Made by a program: the position numbers and the translations under genes. A model generated the notes under the pieces. It was given only the letters and a program-made list of their open reading frames with translations. It was not told the origin of the DNA and made no database searches. Positions 27,034 through 37,567 of a stretch of DNA of 64,000 bases are shown one piece after another. This stretch comes from Prauserella endophytica (GTDB lineage Bacteria; Actinomycetota; Actinomycetes; Mycobacteriales; Pseudonocardiaceae), in assembly GCF_005146945.1 (NCBI RefSeq), contig NZ_SWMS01000004.1:326628-390627 (forward strand). The letters run 5' to 3'. Position 1 is the stretch's first letter, and each line of letters opens with the position of its first letter.

Positions 27034-27711
27034 GTGACCGCACGACCGCTGCACGAGATCATCGACCCGGGCTGGGCGAAGGCGCTCTCCCCGGTCGAGG
27101 CCAAGATCACTGCGATGGGGGAGTTCCTGCGCGGCGAGGTCGCCGAGGGCCGCAAGTACCTGCCCTCCGGTGACAACATCCTGCGTGCGTTCAAGCAGCC
27201 GTTCGAGGACGTGCGCGTGCTGATCGTGGGCCAGGACCCGTACCCGACGCCGGGGCACCCGATCGGTCTGTGCTTCGCCGTCGCGCCCGACGTCCGGCCG
27301 CTGCCGAAGAGCCTCATCAACATCTACCGTGAGTACTGCGAGGACCTCGGTCACCCCACGCCGTCCAACGGCGACCTCACGCCGTGGACCCGGCAGGGCG
27401 TGCTGCTGCTCAACAGGGCACTCACGGTGCAGCCCGGCAAACCGAACTCCCACCAGGGCAAGGGCTGGGAGGAGATCACCGAGCAGGCCATCAGGGCGCT
27501 CGCGGCGCGCGAGGAGCCCATGGTGGCGATCCTGTGGGGCAGCAACGCGCGCAGGCTCAAGCCCCTGCTCGGTGACGTGCCGTGCATCGAGTCGGTGCAC
27601 CCGAGCCCGCTGTCCGCACACAACGGCTTCTTCGGCTCCCGCCCGTTCAGCCGCGCCAACGAGCTGCTCGAGAAGCAGGGCGCCGCGCCGATCGACTGGA
27701 AGCTGCCCTGA
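27034..27711 (+). CDS. ung: uracil-DNA glycosylase
   Basis: Family 1 base-excision enzyme removing uracil from DNA. The 225-residue protein has motif A as [17 protein letters not shown] (catalytic Asp; the actinobacterial PT variant) and the DNA-intercalation/His motif as [20 protein letters not shown] 27034 gives the start [14 protein letters not shown], matching mycobacterial Ung; the longer frame from 26566 overlaps the preceding gene and is rejected. It is convergent with rpmB across a shared hairpin. Confidence 0.96.
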   Translation: MTARPLHEIIDPGWAKALSPVEAKITAMGEFLRGEVAEGRKYLPSGDNILRAFKQPFEDVRVLIVGQDPYPTPGHPIGLCFAVAPDVRPLPKSLINIYREYCEDLGHPTPSNGDLTPWTRQGVLLLNRALTVQPGKPNSHQGKGWEEITEQAIRALAAREEPMVAILWGSNARRLKPLLGDVPCIESVHPSPLSAHNGFFGSRPFSRANELLEKQGAAPIDWKLP

Positions 27712-27727
27712 GCCCCCGGACATGACA

Positions 27728-27759
27728 ACGGCCCGGCGACCGAACGGTCACCGGGCCGT
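27728..27759. terminator. bidirectional terminator between ung and rpmB
   Basis: Arms 27728-27742 (starting ACGGCCCGG) and 27745-27759 (ending CCGGGCCGT), 2-nt loop. One position is a mismatch on the plus strand and a G-U pair on the minus strand. No T-tract on either side. Confidence 0.65.
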
Positions 27760-27776
27760 GTGGCAAGACTCTGGGG

Positions 27777-27968
27777 TCAGCCCCGAACGACCTTGCCCGC
27801 CTTGAGGCAGGAGGTGCACACGTTCAGGCGCTTCCTCTGGGAAAGCCCGATCTTGGCGTGCACGGTCTGGATGTTCGGGTTCCACCGGCGGTTGGTACGC
27901 CGGTGAGAGTGCGAGACCGACTTGCCGAAGCCCGGCCCCTTGCCACAGACGTCGCACACGGCAGCCAC
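27777..27968 (-). CDS. rpmB: 50S ribosomal protein L28 (zinc-ribbon type)
   Basis: A 63-residue ribosomal protein. It has the cysteine pair [12 protein letters not shown] near the N-terminus, the conserved [15 protein letters not shown] and a second pair CTSC near the end, so it is the C+ (zinc-binding) paralogue rather than the Zur-induced zinc-free form. It starts at GTG 27968 behind GAGGAG and is divergent from the DAK2 gene, with 147 bp between them. The mycobacterial rpmB-DAK2-recG order is kept. Confidence 0.96.
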   Translation of the reverse strand: MAAVCDVCGKGPGFGKSVSHSHRRTNRRWNPNIQTVHAKIGLSQRKRLNVCTSCLKAGKVVRG

Positions 27969-28115
27969 GTCGAACACTCCTCGAAGAAATAGGTCAACAA
28001 AACCCACCCGGCGAATGCCGGGCAACTCGAACAGGGTAGCCGGTGCTCTCCCGGCGGCCGTAGCCGGGTCGATACGCTCGCGAAGAACCCTTCGAACCAG
28101 TGCGGAGGATACGTG

Positions 28116-29684
28116 GTGCGGGCCTTGGACGCGGATGCTGTGTGCGCGTGGGCCGCGGCCTGCGTACACAGCCTTTCGGCACTGCGTTCCGACATCGACG
28201 GCATCAACGTCTACCCGGTCGCCGACTCCGACACCGGGTCCAACCTGCTGCACACGCTCTCGGCCGCGCAGGCCGAGCTGGCCGCCGCCGAGCGGGTCGG
28301 CGGTGCGGGGGAGGCGCTCGGCCTGCTCGCTCGCGGCGCCGTCGCCGCCGCGAGGGGCAACTCCGGTGTGATCATCTCCCAGGTGCTGCGCGGGCTCGCC
28401 GAGTCGGCGGCCGACGCCACGGAGCTCGACGGTCCCGCGCTCGCCTCGGCGCTCAAGCGCGCCGACGGGCTCGCCACCGAGGCGGTCGCCCGGCCGGTGG
28501 CGGGCACGATGCTGAGCGTGCTGCACGCCGTCGCCACGGCGGTCGGTGAGGGAACGCCCGCCGAGGTGGCCACCACGGCGGCGAAGGCGGCGGCCGACGC
28601 GCTGGAGGAGACGCCGCACCAGCTCGCCGCACTCGCGGTGGCCGGGGTGGTCGACGCGGGCGGCCGGGGCCTGGTCGCCGTGCTCGACGCGCTCGCCGGG
28701 GTGGTCACGGGCGAACGGGAGCCCGAGCACGCGCTCGCCGTGTCGCCGCCGGGACCGCCCGCGCCGCGCGCGTGGGAGGTCATGTACCTGCTCTCCGGGG
28801 CCGATGACGCGGCACTGCCGTCGCTGCGCAGGGCGCTGTCCGCGCTCGGCGACAGCGTGACCGTCGCCGGGGACGGCGCCGGCAACCACGCCGTGCACGT
28901 CCACTGCGCCGACATCGGCGCCGCCATCGAGGCCGGGCTGGCCCACGGCAGGCCACACCGGGTGCGCGTCGAGCCGCTCATGACGCCGCCGCCGGTGGAG
29001 ACCGCCGCGGCGAGGGGCGACCGCGCGGTGGTGGCCGTCGTGCACGGCGAGGGGCTCGCCGGGCTCATCGGCGAGGAGGGCGTGCCGGTGCTGGCCGTCG
29101 CCGCGGACGCGGAGCCGAGCGCGGAGGAGTTGCTCGGCCTGGTCACCGAGACCGCGGCGAGCCACGTGACCGTGCTGCCCGGCGGGGTCGGCCTCACGGC
29201 CGCGGCCGAGCGGATCGCCGGGCACGTGATGCTGCAGGACCGCGACGTCGTGGTGGTGCCGTGCGCGTCGCCGGTGCAAGTGCTCGCGGCGCTCGCCGTG
29301 CACGACGCGGGCCGCCGGGCGGGCTCGGACGTGGTGGCGATGGCCGAGGCCGCGGCGGCGACGCGGCGTGGCGACATCGTGGTGGCGAGCCAGGACTCGA
29401 TCACGTGGGTCGGCCGCGCGCAGGCCGGGGACGTCGTGGGCCTGGTCGACGGCGAGGTGGTGCTCATCGAGCCCGGGCGGGGCGTCGAGCAGGCGGCCAC
29501 GGCGGTGCTGGAGCGGATGCTGGCCGTGGGCGGCGAGCTCGTCACGGTGCTCACCGGGGTCGGCGCGCCCGACGGGATCGAGGACGCCATCGCCGCTCAC
29601 CTGCGTGCCGCGCACCCCGAAGTCGAACTGGTGTGCTATTCCGGTGGGCAGACGGATGCGCTGCTGCTGATGGGTGTTGAGTGA
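28116..29684 (+). CDS. DAK2-domain (FakA-like) kinase
   Basis: A 522-residue protein with an N-terminal DhaL/DAK2 domain ([19 protein letters not shown] with Mg-binding aspartates; [16 protein letters not shown]) and a C-terminal EDD-like module (around [21 protein letters not shown]). The firmicute homologue FakA phosphorylates fatty acids held by FakB for incorporation into phospholipid. No FakB/DegV gene is seen here. GTG 28116 is preferred over 28113 because GGAGG at 28104-28108 is 7 nt upstream. recG starts 4 nt after the stop, so the two are one transcript. Confidence 0.88.
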   Translation: MRALDADAVCAWAAACVHSLSALRSDIDGINVYPVADSDTGSNLLHTLSAAQAELAAAERVGGAGEALGLLARGAVAAARGNSGVIISQVLRGLAESAADATELDGPALASALKRADGLATEAVARPVAGTMLSVLHAVATAVGEGTPAEVATTAAKAAADALEETPHQLAALAVAGVVDAGGRGLVAVLDALAGVVTGEREPEHALAVSPPGPPAPRAWEVMYLLSGADDAALPSLRRALSALGDSVTVAGDGAGNHAVHVHCADIGAAIEAGLAHGRPHRVRVEPLMTPPPVETAAARGDRAVVAVVHGEGLAGLIGEEGVPVLAVAADAEPSAEELLGLVTETAASHVTVLPGGVGLTAAAERIAGHVMLQDRDVVVVPCASPVQVLAALAVHDAGRRAGSDVVAMAEAAAATRRGDIVVASQDSITWVGRAQAGDVVGLVDGEVVLIEPGRGVEQAATAVLERMLAVGGELVTVLTGVGAPDGIEDAIAAHLRAAHPEVELVCYSGGQTDALLLMGVE

Positions 29685-29688
29685 ATCG

Positions 29689-31848
29689 ATGACTGAGCTG
29701 AGCGACGCGCTGACCAGGGTGCTCGGGGCCAAGACCGCCAAGGCACTGGACACCTCGCTGGGCATCGGGACGGTCGCGGAACTGCTGCGGCACTACCCGC
29801 GCCGCTACGCCCGCCGCGGCGAGCTCACCGACATCGCCGGGCTGGAGATCGGCGAGCACGCCACGGTGCTCGCCAGGGTCGAGCGCGCCACGAAGAAGCC
29901 GATGCGCCAGCGCAGGGGGTCCATCCTCGAGGTCACGATCACCGACGGCCAGCGCAGGCTCTCGTGCGCGTTCTTCGGCAACCAGGCGTGGCGCGAGCGC
30001 GAGCTGCGGCCCGGCAAGACCGGGCTGTTCGCGGGCAAGGTCACGGCGTTCCGCAACACGCTCCAGCTGGCGAATCCCGAGTACGAGCTGATCGATCCGG
30101 AGAGCGACGAGATCTCCACGCTGGACAGCTTCCTCGCCGAGATCATCCCCGTGTACCCCGCCGCGGCCGGCGTCCAGTCGTGGACGATCGGGCGTGCGGT
30201 GCGGCAGGTGCTCGACACCCTCGACCCGGTGGAGGATCCGCTGCCGGAGCAGCTGCGTGAGCGGCACGGCCTCGGCGACCTGCAGGAGGCGCTGCGTCAG
30301 ATCCACCGGCCGGAGAGCTGGGAGCAGCTCGACGAGGCGCGTGAGCGGCTCAAGTGGGACGAGGCGATGGCGATCCAGCTGATCTTCGCGCAGCGGCGCC
30401 ATTCCGCCGTCTCGCGGCCCGCGCCCGCGTGCCCGCCGAAGCCGGGCGGGATCGCGGCGGCCTTCGACGAGAAGCTGCCGTTCGAGCTCACGGCGGGCCA
30501 GCGGGAGGTCGGCGAGGCCATCGCCGCCGACCTCGCGGGCGAGCATCCCATGAACCGGCTGCTGCAGGGCGAGGTGGGCAGCGGCAAGACGATCGTGGCG
30601 CTGCGGGCGATGCTGCAGGCCGTGGACGCGGGCAGACAGGCCGCGATGCTCGCGCCCACCGAGGTGCTGGCAGCGCAGCACGCGCGGTCGCTGCGGGAGA
30701 TGCTCGGCGAGCTCGGTCAGGCGGGGGAGCTGGGCTCGGCCGACAACGCGACGAGGATCACGCTGCTGACGGGCTCGATGGGGGCGAAGGAGCGCAAGCA
30801 GGCGCTGCTGGACACCGCGAGCGGCGCGGCCGGGATCGTGGTGGGCACGCACGCGCTCATCCAGGAGCACGTGACGTTCGCCGACCTCGGCTTCGTCGTC
30901 GTGGACGAGCAGCACCGGTTCGGCGTGGAGCAGCGGGACGCGCTGCGCTCGCGCGGCGCCGACTCGACGAGCCCGCACGTGCTGGTGATGACGGCGACAC
31001 CGATCCCGAGGACGGTGGCGATGACCGTCTACGGAGACCTGGAGACGTCCTCGCTGCGTGAGCTGCCCGCCGGGCGCTCGCCGATCTCGACGAGCGTGGT
31101 GCCCGTCGCCGAGAAGCCGGCGTGGCTGGACCGGGCGTGGCAACGGCTCGTGGAGGAGGTCGGCAAGGGGCACCAGGCCTACATCGTGTGCCCGCGCATC
31201 GGCGACGAGCCGCCGTCGGACAAGAGCGACAAACGGCCTCCCATCGCCGTGCTGGACCTCGCGCCGCAGCTGGCCGAGGGTCCGCTCAACGGCCTGGGGA
31301 TCGGCGTGCTGCACGGCCGCCTGCCCAGCGACGAGAAGGACGCCGTGATGCGGGCGTTCTCCACGGGCAAGCTCGACGTGCTCGTGGCGACGACCGTGAT
31401 CGAGGTCGGCGTGAACGTGCCCAACGCGACCGTCATGATGATCATGGACGCCGACCGGTTCGGCGTGAGCCAGCTGCACCAGCTGCGCGGCCGCGTCGGG
31501 CGGGGGAACGTGCCAGGCCTGTGCCTGCTCGTCACCGACGCGCTCGACGGCACCAGCACCCGGGCCCGGCTCGCGGCGGTGGAGTCGACGCTGGACGGCT
31601 TCGAGCTCTCCAAGCTGGACCTGGAGCTGCGCAGGGAGGGCGACATCCTCGGCGCCGCGCAGTCCGGCAAGCGCTCGGGTCTGAAACTGTTGTCGCTGCT
31701 GGAGGACGAGGACGTGATCGCGCGGACCCGCGCCGTGGCGCAGCAGATCGTGGCCTCGGACCCCGAGCTGGCGGAGTACCCAGGCCTCGCGCGGCTGGTG
31801 TCCGAGGTGGTGGACGAGGAGCGAGCGGAGTTCCTGGATAAGTCCTAG
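29689..31848 (+). CDS. recG: ATP-dependent DNA helicase RecG
   Basis: Remodels stalled replication forks and Holliday junctions. The 719-residue protein has an N-terminal wedge OB-fold (about residues 55-150), Walker [16 protein letters not shown], the DEAH-type box [13 protein letters not shown], motif [22 protein letters not shown], and helicase C motifs ([29 protein letters not shown]). Start ATG 29689; a longer frame from 29674 would overlap the DAK2 gene. A family A repeat follows its stop. Confidence 0.97.
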   Translation: MTELSDALTRVLGAKTAKALDTSLGIGTVAELLRHYPRRYARRGELTDIAGLEIGEHATVLARVERATKKPMRQRRGSILEVTITDGQRRLSCAFFGNQAWRERELRPGKTGLFAGKVTAFRNTLQLANPEYELIDPESDEISTLDSFLAEIIPVYPAAAGVQSWTIGRAVRQVLDTLDPVEDPLPEQLRERHGLGDLQEALRQIHRPESWEQLDEARERLKWDEAMAIQLIFAQRRHSAVSRPAPACPPKPGGIAAAFDEKLPFELTAGQREVGEAIAADLAGEHPMNRLLQGEVGSGKTIVALRAMLQAVDAGRQAAMLAPTEVLAAQHARSLREMLGELGQAGELGSADNATRITLLTGSMGAKERKQALLDTASGAAGIVVGTHALIQEHVTFADLGFVVVDEQHRFGVEQRDALRSRGADSTSPHVLVMTATPIPRTVAMTVYGDLETSSLRELPAGRSPISTSVVPVAEKPAWLDRAWQRLVEEVGKGHQAYIVCPRIGDEPPSDKSDKRPPIAVLDLAPQLAEGPLNGLGIGVLHGRLPSDEKDAVMRAFSTGKLDVLVATTVIEVGVNVPNATVMMIMDADRFGVSQLHQLRGRVGRGNVPGLCLLVTDALDGTSTRARLAAVESTLDGFELSKLDLELRREGDILGAAQSGKRSGLKLLSLLEDEDVIARTRAVAQQIVASDPELAEYPGLARLVSEVVDEERAEFLDKS

Positions 31849-31881
31849 CCCCCTCGTCGCGCCCCGAGGCCACCCCGACTG

Positions 31882-31932
31882 CAGTGAAGGCCACCTTCAC
31901 TGCGTTCAACGCAGTGAAGGTGGCCTTCACTG
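31882..31932. repeat. family A palindromic element, copy 3
   Basis: Perfect 23-bp arms around TTCAA, starting CAGTGAAGGCCACC, 33 bp after the recG stop and 73 bp before the subtilase start. Here it lies between co-directional genes. Confidence 0.95.
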
Positions 31933-32005
31933 CAGTCGCTCCGCGCACCGCACGATGGTGGTACTCCGCCTGCGCGCCCGGTTCGCGCGCGGTAGACGGG
32001 TGCCC

Positions 32006-32947
32006 ATGCGTATTCGACTGGCCCGTTCCCTGTTCGCCGCCTGGACCGCCGCACTGCTCACGGCCACCGCCGCCCCGGCGCTCGCCGCCTCCGGCGTGCA
32101 GCAGGCCCCGCCCAACTGGGGGCTGGACCGGATCGACCAGCGGGCCGGGGGAGCCCAGCTGGACCAGCGCTACCGGTACCAGGGCGACGGCGCGGGCGTC
32201 ACCGTGTACGTGATCGACTCCGGCGTCGACGGCACCCATCCCGACTTCGGTGGCCGCGTGGCGGGCGGCAAGGACTTCGTGGACGGCGACGAGCACCCCG
32301 TCGACCTCAACGGGCACGGCACCAGCCTCGCCGGGGTCGTCGGCGGGCAGGCACACGGCGTCGCCAAGGGAGTGCGCATCGTGCCGGTGCGGGTGCTCGA
32401 CCAGAACGGCGGCGGCAACGGCCTCAGTGTGGTCGCCGGTATCGACTGGGTGGTCAACAACGCGCGGCAGCCCGCGGTCGCCGTGATCGGCATCGGCGGC
32501 CCCGCGAGCGATGCCGTGGACACGGCCGTGCGCGGGCTGGCGAAGATCATGCCGGTGGCCGTTCCCGCGGGCGGTGCGACGGCCGACGCGGGCCAGAGCT
32601 CGCCCGGCCGGATCCCCGAGGTGCTCACCGTCGCCGCGAGCGACATTGCCGACAAACCCGTGCCGACCTCGAACTTCGGCGCCGCGGTGGATCTCTACGC
32701 CCCCGGCGCGGACGTGCGGGCCCCTGCGCTCAAGGGCGGTACGGCCGAGCTGACGGGCACGTCGGTGGCCGCGGCGCACGTGGCCGGGGTCGCCGCGCTC
32801 TACCGCGCGGCCCGCCCCGAGGCGACGCCGCAGCAGGTGACCGAGGCCGTGGTGGCGAACGCGAGCCCCGGGGTACTCACCGGCGTGCGCGACGGCACCG
32901 CGAACCGCCTGCTCTACGCCGGCCCGATCCCGGCAGACGGCCGGTGA
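32006..32947 (+). CDS. secreted S8 subtilase-like protein with altered oxyanion site
   Basis: A 313-residue exported protein. The signal peptide is [13 protein letters not shown]...ALA-A (about residues 1-30). The S8 domain carries the full catalytic triad: Asp71 (VIDSGVDG), His104 (NGHGTSLAG) and Ser253 ([12 protein letters not shown]). The oxyanion-hole asparagine, normally AAGN, is Gly190 here ([11 protein letters not shown]), and the structural block before it reads AVIGIGG instead of NMSLGG. Activity may be reduced or depend on another group. There is no transmembrane anchor, so it is not a type VII mycosin. ATG 32006 is favoured as the start of the signal peptide. It stands alone between recG and pyc. 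Confidence 0.87.
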   Translation: MRIRLARSLFAAWTAALLTATAAPALAASGVQQAPPNWGLDRIDQRAGGAQLDQRYRYQGDGAGVTVYVIDSGVDGTHPDFGGRVAGGKDFVDGDEHPVDLNGHGTSLAGVVGGQAHGVAKGVRIVPVRVLDQNGGGNGLSVVAGIDWVVNNARQPAVAVIGIGGPASDAVDTAVRGLAKIMPVAVPAGGATADAGQSSPGRIPEVLTVAASDIADKPVPTSNFGAAVDLYAPGADVRAPALKGGTAELTGTSVAAAHVAGVAALYRAARPEATPQQVTEAVVANASPGVLTGVRDGTANRLLYAGPIPADGR

Positions 32948-33036
32948 TGTCCAGTAGCTGGGAGCGAACTCCCGGAGAGCGGGAGCTTCGGGGTAACGTG
33001 CCTCGCGACCGATCCGTGTAAAGGAAAGGACCGGGG

Positions 33037-36000
33037 ATGTTCCGCAAAGTGCTCGTCGCCAACCGCGGCGAGATCGCCATCCGTGCGTTCCGTGCCGCCT
33101 ACGAACTGGGCGCGGGGACGGTGGCCGTGTTCCCGCACGAGGACCGAAACTCGCTGCATCGCCTGAAGGCCGACGAGGCGTACGAGATCGGTGAGCCGGG
33201 TCACCCGGTGCGTGCCTACCTCTCGGTGGACGAGATCGTCCGCGCCGCCGTGAAGGCAGGCGCCGACGCCGTCTACCCGGGCTACGGCTTCCTGTCCGAG
33301 AACCCGGACCTGGCGCGCGCCTGCGAGGAAGCCGGGATCACGTTCGTCGGCCCCAGCGCGGAGATCCTCGAGCTGACCGGTAACAAGGCCCGCGCCGTCG
33401 CCGCCGCCAAGGCGGCCGGTGTGCCCGTGCTGGGCTCGTCGGCACCGTCGTCCGATGTGGACACCCTCGTGGAGGCCGCGGAGGAGCTGGGCTTCCCGGT
33501 GTTCGTCAAGGCCGTCGCCGGTGGTGGCGGACGCGGCATGCGCAGGGTCGAGGACCCGAGGCAGCTGCGGGAGTCGATCGAGGCCGCGGCCCGCGAGGCC
33601 GAGTCGGCGTTCGGCGACCCGACCGTCTTCCTCGAGAAGGCCGTCGTGGAGCCCCGGCACATCGAGGTGCAGATCCTCAGTGATGGCCAGGGTGGCGTGA
33701 TCCACCTCTACGAGCGCGACTGCTCGGTGCAGCGGCGGCACCAGAAGGTGATCGAGCTGGCGCCCGCGCCGAACCTCGACCCCGGGCTGCGCGAGCGGAT
33801 CTGTGCCGACGCCGTGAAGTTCGCCAGGCAGATCGGCTACCGCAACGCGGGAACCGTGGAGTTCCTCGTCGACCGCGACGGCAACCACGTCTTCATCGAG
33901 ATGAACCCGCGCATCCAGGTGGAGCACACGGTGACCGAGGAGGTCACCGACGTCGACCTGGTGCAGTCGCAGCTGCGCATCGCCTCCGGCGAGACGCTGG
34001 CCGACCTCGACCTGGCGCAGGAGAAGGTCTATCTGCGGGGCGCGGCGATGCAGTGCCGCATCACCACCGAGGACCCCGCGAACGGGTTCCGGCCCGACAC
34101 CGGCATGATCAGCGCCTACCGCTCGCCGGGCGGCTCCGGCATCCGCCTCGACGGCGGTACCGCGTTCTCCGGCACGGAGATCAGCGCGCACTTCGACTCG
34201 ATGCTCGTGAAGCTCACGTGCCGCGGGCGGACGTTCGCCACCGCCGTCGGCCGCGCCCGCAGGGCGCTGGCCGAGTTCCGCATCCGTGGTGTCGCCACCA
34301 ACATCCCGTTCCTGCAGGCGGTGCTCGACGACACCGACTTCCAGGAGGGGCGCGTCACCACCGCGTTCATCGAGGAGCGGCCGCACCTGCTCACCGCGCG
34401 GCACTCCGCCGACCGCGGCACGCGCCTGCTGACCTACCTCGCCGACGTCACGGTGAACAAGCCCAACGGCGAGCGGCCGAGGCTCATCGACCCGCAGGCG
34501 AAGGTGCCCGTGCTGCCCGAGGGTGAGCCGCCCGCCGGGTCGAAGCAGAAGCTCACCGAGCTGGGGCCCGAGGGCTTCGCGCGCTGGCTGCGGGAGTCGC
34601 CGACGATCGGCGTGACCGACACGACCTTCCGCGACGCCCACCAGTCGCTGCTGGCCACGCGCGTGCGGACCAAGGACCTGCTGGCGATCGCGCCGGTCGT
34701 GGCGCGCACGGTGCCCCAGCTGCTGTCCGTGGAGTGCTGGGGTGGTGCGACGTACGACGTGGCGCTGCGATTCCTGGCCGAGGACCCGTGGGAGCGGCTG
34801 GCGGCGTTGCGCGAGGCGATGCCGAACATCTGCCTGCAGATGCTGCTGCGTGGCCGCAACACCGTGGGGTACACGCCGTACCCGACCGAGGTGACCGACG
34901 CGTTCGTCGAGGAGGCGACCGCGACCGGCATCGACATCTTCCGCATCTTCGACGCGCTCAACGACGTGGAGCAGATGCGGCCTGCGATCGAGGCGGTGCG
35001 GAGCACCGGATCGGCAGTGGCCGAGGTGGCGCTGTGCTACACCTCGGACCTGTCGAACCCGGCGGAGAAGCTGTACACGCTCGACTACTATCTCAAGCTG
35101 GCCGAGCAGATCGTCGGCGCCGGCGCGCACGTGCTGGCGATCAAGGACATGGCCGGTCTGCTGCGGGCGCCCGCAGCGGTGAAGCTGGTGACAGCGCTGC
35201 GCAGGGAGTTCGACCTGCCGGTGCACATCCACACCCACGACACCGCGGGTGGACAGCTCGGCACGTACCTGGCGGCGATCGGGGCCGGGGCCGACGCCGT
35301 GGACGGAGCCGTCGCGTCGATGGCGGGTACGACGTCGCAGCCGTCGCTGTCGGCGATCGTGGCTGCCACCGACTTCTCCGACCGGCCGACCGGGCTGGAC
35401 CTGCAGGCGATCGGTGACCTCGAGCCGTACTGGGAGATCGTGCGCAAGATCTACGCGCCGTTCGAGGCGGGACTGGCCTCGCCGACCGGGCGCGTGTACC
35501 ACCACGAGATCCCCGGCGGACAGCTGTCGAACCTGCGCACGCAGGCGCGGGCCCTCGGGCTCGGCGACCGCTTCGAGGACATCGAGAAGATGTACGAGGC
35601 GGCCGACAAGATGCTGGGCCACCTGGTGAAGGTCACGCCGTCGTCGAAGGTCGTCGGTGATCTCGCGCTGCACCTCGTGGGCGCGGGGGTGTCGCCCGAG
35701 GAGTTCGAGGCGGAGCCGTCGAAGTTCGACATCCCGGACTCGGTGATCGGCTTCCTGCGCGGCGAGCTGGGCGACCCGCCCGGTGGCTGGCCGGAGCCGT
35801 TCCGCACGAAGGCCCTGGAGGGCAGGGCGGAGCCGAAGCCGGTGGTGGAGCTGTCCGAAGAGGACCGCTCGGAGCTGGCGGCCAACCGTCGTGCGACGCT
35901 GAACCGGTTGCTGTTCCCCGGGCCGACGAAGGAGTTCGAGGCGCACCGCGAGGCGCACGGCGACACCAGCGTGCTGCCGAGCAAGGACTTCTTCTACGGG

Positions 36001-36411
36001 CTGCGTCCGGGCGAGGAGTACCAGGTCGACCTGGAGCCGGGCGTGCGGCTGCTGATCGAGCTGGAGGCCATCGGCGAGGCCGACGAGCGCGGTATGCGGA
36101 CCGTCATGGCGACCCTCAACGGTCAGCTCCGGCCGATCCAGGTGCGAGACCGTTCGGTGGCCTCCGACCTGCCGGCCAAGGAGAAGGCCGACAAGAACAA
36201 TCCGAAGCACGTCGCGGCGCCGTTCGCCGGTGTGGTGACGGCTCAGGTGGCCGAGGGCGACACGATCTCCGCGGGCGACACGGTGGCGACCATCGAGGCC
36301 ATGAAGATGGAGGCCGCCATCACCGCCCAGGAGGGCGGCACCGTCCAGCGGCTGGCCATAGGCAAGGTGCAGCAGGTTGAAGGCGGCGACCTCCTGATCG
36401 TCCTGGAGTAG
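33037..36411 (+). CDS. pyc: pyruvate carboxylase
   Basis: Carboxylates pyruvate to oxaloacetate, the main anaplerotic reaction. The 1124-residue multidomain enzyme has biotin carboxylase (1-450; ATP loop AVAGGGGRGMRRV, FIEMNPRIQVEHTVTEE), carboxyltransferase barrel (about 520-800; DTTFRDAHQSLLATRVRT, KDMAGLLRAPAAVKL), PYC/OADA domain, and biotinyl domain with the biotin lysine Lys1090 in EAMKMEA. It starts at ATG 33037 behind a GGAAAGG-type site. In mycobacteria rsmD and coaD come directly after; here a long island intervenes, starting with repeat C immediately past the stop. Confidence 0.98.
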   Translation: MFRKVLVANRGEIAIRAFRAAYELGAGTVAVFPHEDRNSLHRLKADEAYEIGEPGHPVRAYLSVDEIVRAAVKAGADAVYPGYGFLSENPDLARACEEAGITFVGPSAEILELTGNKARAVAAAKAAGVPVLGSSAPSSDVDTLVEAAEELGFPVFVKAVAGGGGRGMRRVEDPRQLRESIEAAAREAESAFGDPTVFLEKAVVEPRHIEVQILSDGQGGVIHLYERDCSVQRRHQKVIELAPAPNLDPGLRERICADAVKFARQIGYRNAGTVEFLVDRDGNHVFIEMNPRIQVEHTVTEEVTDVDLVQSQLRIASGETLADLDLAQEKVYLRGAAMQCRITTEDPANGFRPDTGMISAYRSPGGSGIRLDGGTAFSGTEISAHFDSMLVKLTCRGRTFATAVGRARRALAEFRIRGVATNIPFLQAVLDDTDFQEGRVTTAFIEERPHLLTARHSADRGTRLLTYLADVTVNKPNGERPRLIDPQAKVPVLPEGEPPAGSKQKLTELGPEGFARWLRESPTIGVTDTTFRDAHQSLLATRVRTKDLLAIAPVVARTVPQLLSVECWGGATYDVALRFLAEDPWERLAALREAMPNICLQMLLRGRNTVGYTPYPTEVTDAFVEEATATGIDIFRIFDALNDVEQMRPAIEAVRSTGSAVAEVALCYTSDLSNPAEKLYTLDYYLKLAEQIVGAGAHVLAIKDMAGLLRAPAAVKLVTALRREFDLPVHIHTHDTAGGQLGTYLAAIGAGADAVDGAVASMAGTTSQPSLSAIVAATDFSDRPTGLDLQAIGDLEPYWEIVRKIYAPFEAGLASPTGRVYHHEIPGGQLSNLRTQARALGLGDRFEDIEKMYEAADKMLGHLVKVTPSSKVVGDLALHLVGAGVSPEEFEAEPSKFDIPDSVIGFLRGELGDPPGGWPEPFRTKALEGRAEPKPVVELSEEDRSELAANRRATLNRLLFPGPTKEFEAHREAHGDTSVLPSKDFFYGLRPGEEYQVDLEPGVRLLIELEAIGEADERGMRTVMATLNGQLRPIQVRDRSVASDLPAKEKADKNNPKHVAAPFAGVVTAQVAEGDTISAGDTVATIEAMKMEAAITAQEGGTVQRLAIGKVQQVEGGDLLIVLE

Positions 36412-36423
36412 CCCCTTCCACCC

Positions 36424-36736
36424 GCGAGTCCCCCGCTCAGGCCCGCGAGTGCCCCGCTCAGGCCCGCGAGTGCCCCGCTCAGGCCCGCGAGTGCCCCGCT
36501 CAGGCCCGCGAGTGCCCCGCTCAGGCCCGCGAGTGCCCCGCTCGGGTCTGCGAGTCGTGCGTTCCCGTGCGCGAGTCTTGCGTTCGGGACGCCGAGTCGT
36601 GCGTTCCCGAGCGGGGGACTCAGCGTCTGGAGCGGGGGACTCGCGCGCCGGGGCGGGGGACTCGCGCGACGGAGCGGGGGACTCGCGCGCCGGGGCGGGG
36701 GACTCGCGGTCTGGAGCGGGGGACTCGCGATAGCTT
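36424..36736. repeat. family C: inverted 21-bp minisatellite arrays
   Basis: Fills the 331-bp gap between pyc and the arginase-like gene. Left array (36424-36549): six 21-bp units with core GCGAGTGCCCCGCTC (the first reads GCGAGTCCCCC). A degenerate middle (about 36550-36615) has GCGAGTCGTGCGTTCCC-like units. Right array (about 36616-36736): six units of the complement, core GAGCGGGGGACTCGC. The two arrays can pair with each other. No spacers of unique sequence, so not a CRISPR. Confidence 0.9.
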
Positions 36737-36742
36737 GGAGCC

Positions 36743-37567
36743 ATGCTGGTTCAGGCGGTGCCGCAGTGGCAGGGGGCCACGTGGGCGGGTGCGGACGTGC
36801 GGTTGCCCACTGGCTGCCGCGCGCTCGCGGCACTCGCGAGCGAGGTGCTGGGCGTACCGGCGCGTGAGGTACCCGTTGGCTCCGAGGGCACCTCCACTGT
36901 GGACAACATCGGCAACAAGTCCGCGCTGGTCGCCAATCGGCAGGCACAGCTCGCGGCGCTGGAGGAGCCCGAGGGGCCGGTGCTCACCCTCGGCGGCGAC
37001 TGCGCCGTCGACCTGGTGCCCGTCGGCGTCGCTCGGTACCGCCACGGCCCGGGCCTCGGCATCGTCTGGTTCGACGCGCACGCCGACTCCAACACGCCCG
37101 CCTCGTCCCCGTCCGGTGCCTTCCACGGCATGGTCCTGCGCTCGCTGCTCGGCGACGGCGACCCCGATTTCGCCGCGAGCCCCCCACTCGCACCCGGTCA
37201 CGCCGTGCTCGTCGGCACGCGCGCGTTCGACCCCGCCGAACGGCAGGCCGTCGCCGACGGGCTCCTTCGCCACGTGCCCGTTCCCTCCGAACCGGATGCG
37301 ATCGCGGGCGCCGTAACCGATTCTGGCGCCACGAAGGTCTACCTTCACATCGACCTCGATGTGCTCGACCCGGCGGAACACGGCCCCCTCATGCACTACC
37401 ACGAGCCCGGCGGACTGTCCGTCGAGCAGCTCGTCGCCGGAATCGAGAGCCTCGCGCGGTTCGACGTCGTCGGCGCGGCCATCACCGAATGCGCCGCGCC
37501 GCGGCGGCGGGACCTCGACGCATTGGTCCCGGTGCTCCAAGCGGTGAGCCGTCTACTGGCGGATTGA
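36743..37567 (+). CDS. arginase/agmatinase-family (ureohydrolase) protein
   Basis: A 274-residue ureohydrolase-fold enzyme; relatives hydrolyse arginine, agmatine or formiminoglutamate with a Mn pair. Metal motifs are WFDAHADSNTP and HIDLDVLDP. The first metal motif, usually GGDH, reads LGGDCAVDL, so a metal-ligand histidine is replaced by cysteine. The start ATG 36743 comes directly after the minisatellite. It is the first gene of the island between pyc and rsmD and is probably monocistronic. Substrate unknown; the Cys variant occurs in other actinobacterial members as far as I recall. Confidence 0.84.
   Translation: MLVQAVPQWQGATWAGADVRLPTGCRALAALASEVLGVPAREVPVGSEGTSTVDNIGNKSALVANRQAQLAALEEPEGPVLTLGGDCAVDLVPVGVARYRHGPGLGIVWFDAHADSNTPASSPSGAFHGMVLRSLLGDGDPDFAASPPLAPGHAVLVGTRAFDPAERQAVADGLLRHVPVPSEPDAIAGAVTDSGATKVYLHIDLDVLDPAEHGPLMHYHEPGGLSVEQLVAGIESLARFDVVGAAITECAAPRRRDLDALVPVLQAVSRLLAD

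Noticed and set aside
36424..36736. Possible CRISPR array
   Set aside because: The 21-bp units are contiguous tandem copies without unique spacers and invert half-way; no cas genes are nearby.
32914..36744. Very long open frame antisense to pyruvate carboxylase (over 1200 codons)
   Set aside because: High-GC third-position bias opens the complementary frame; its composition is His/Arg/Val-rich with no domain, and it mirrors a certain gene. The same applies to long antisense frames over leuB, ppk, gpsA and the mce genes.
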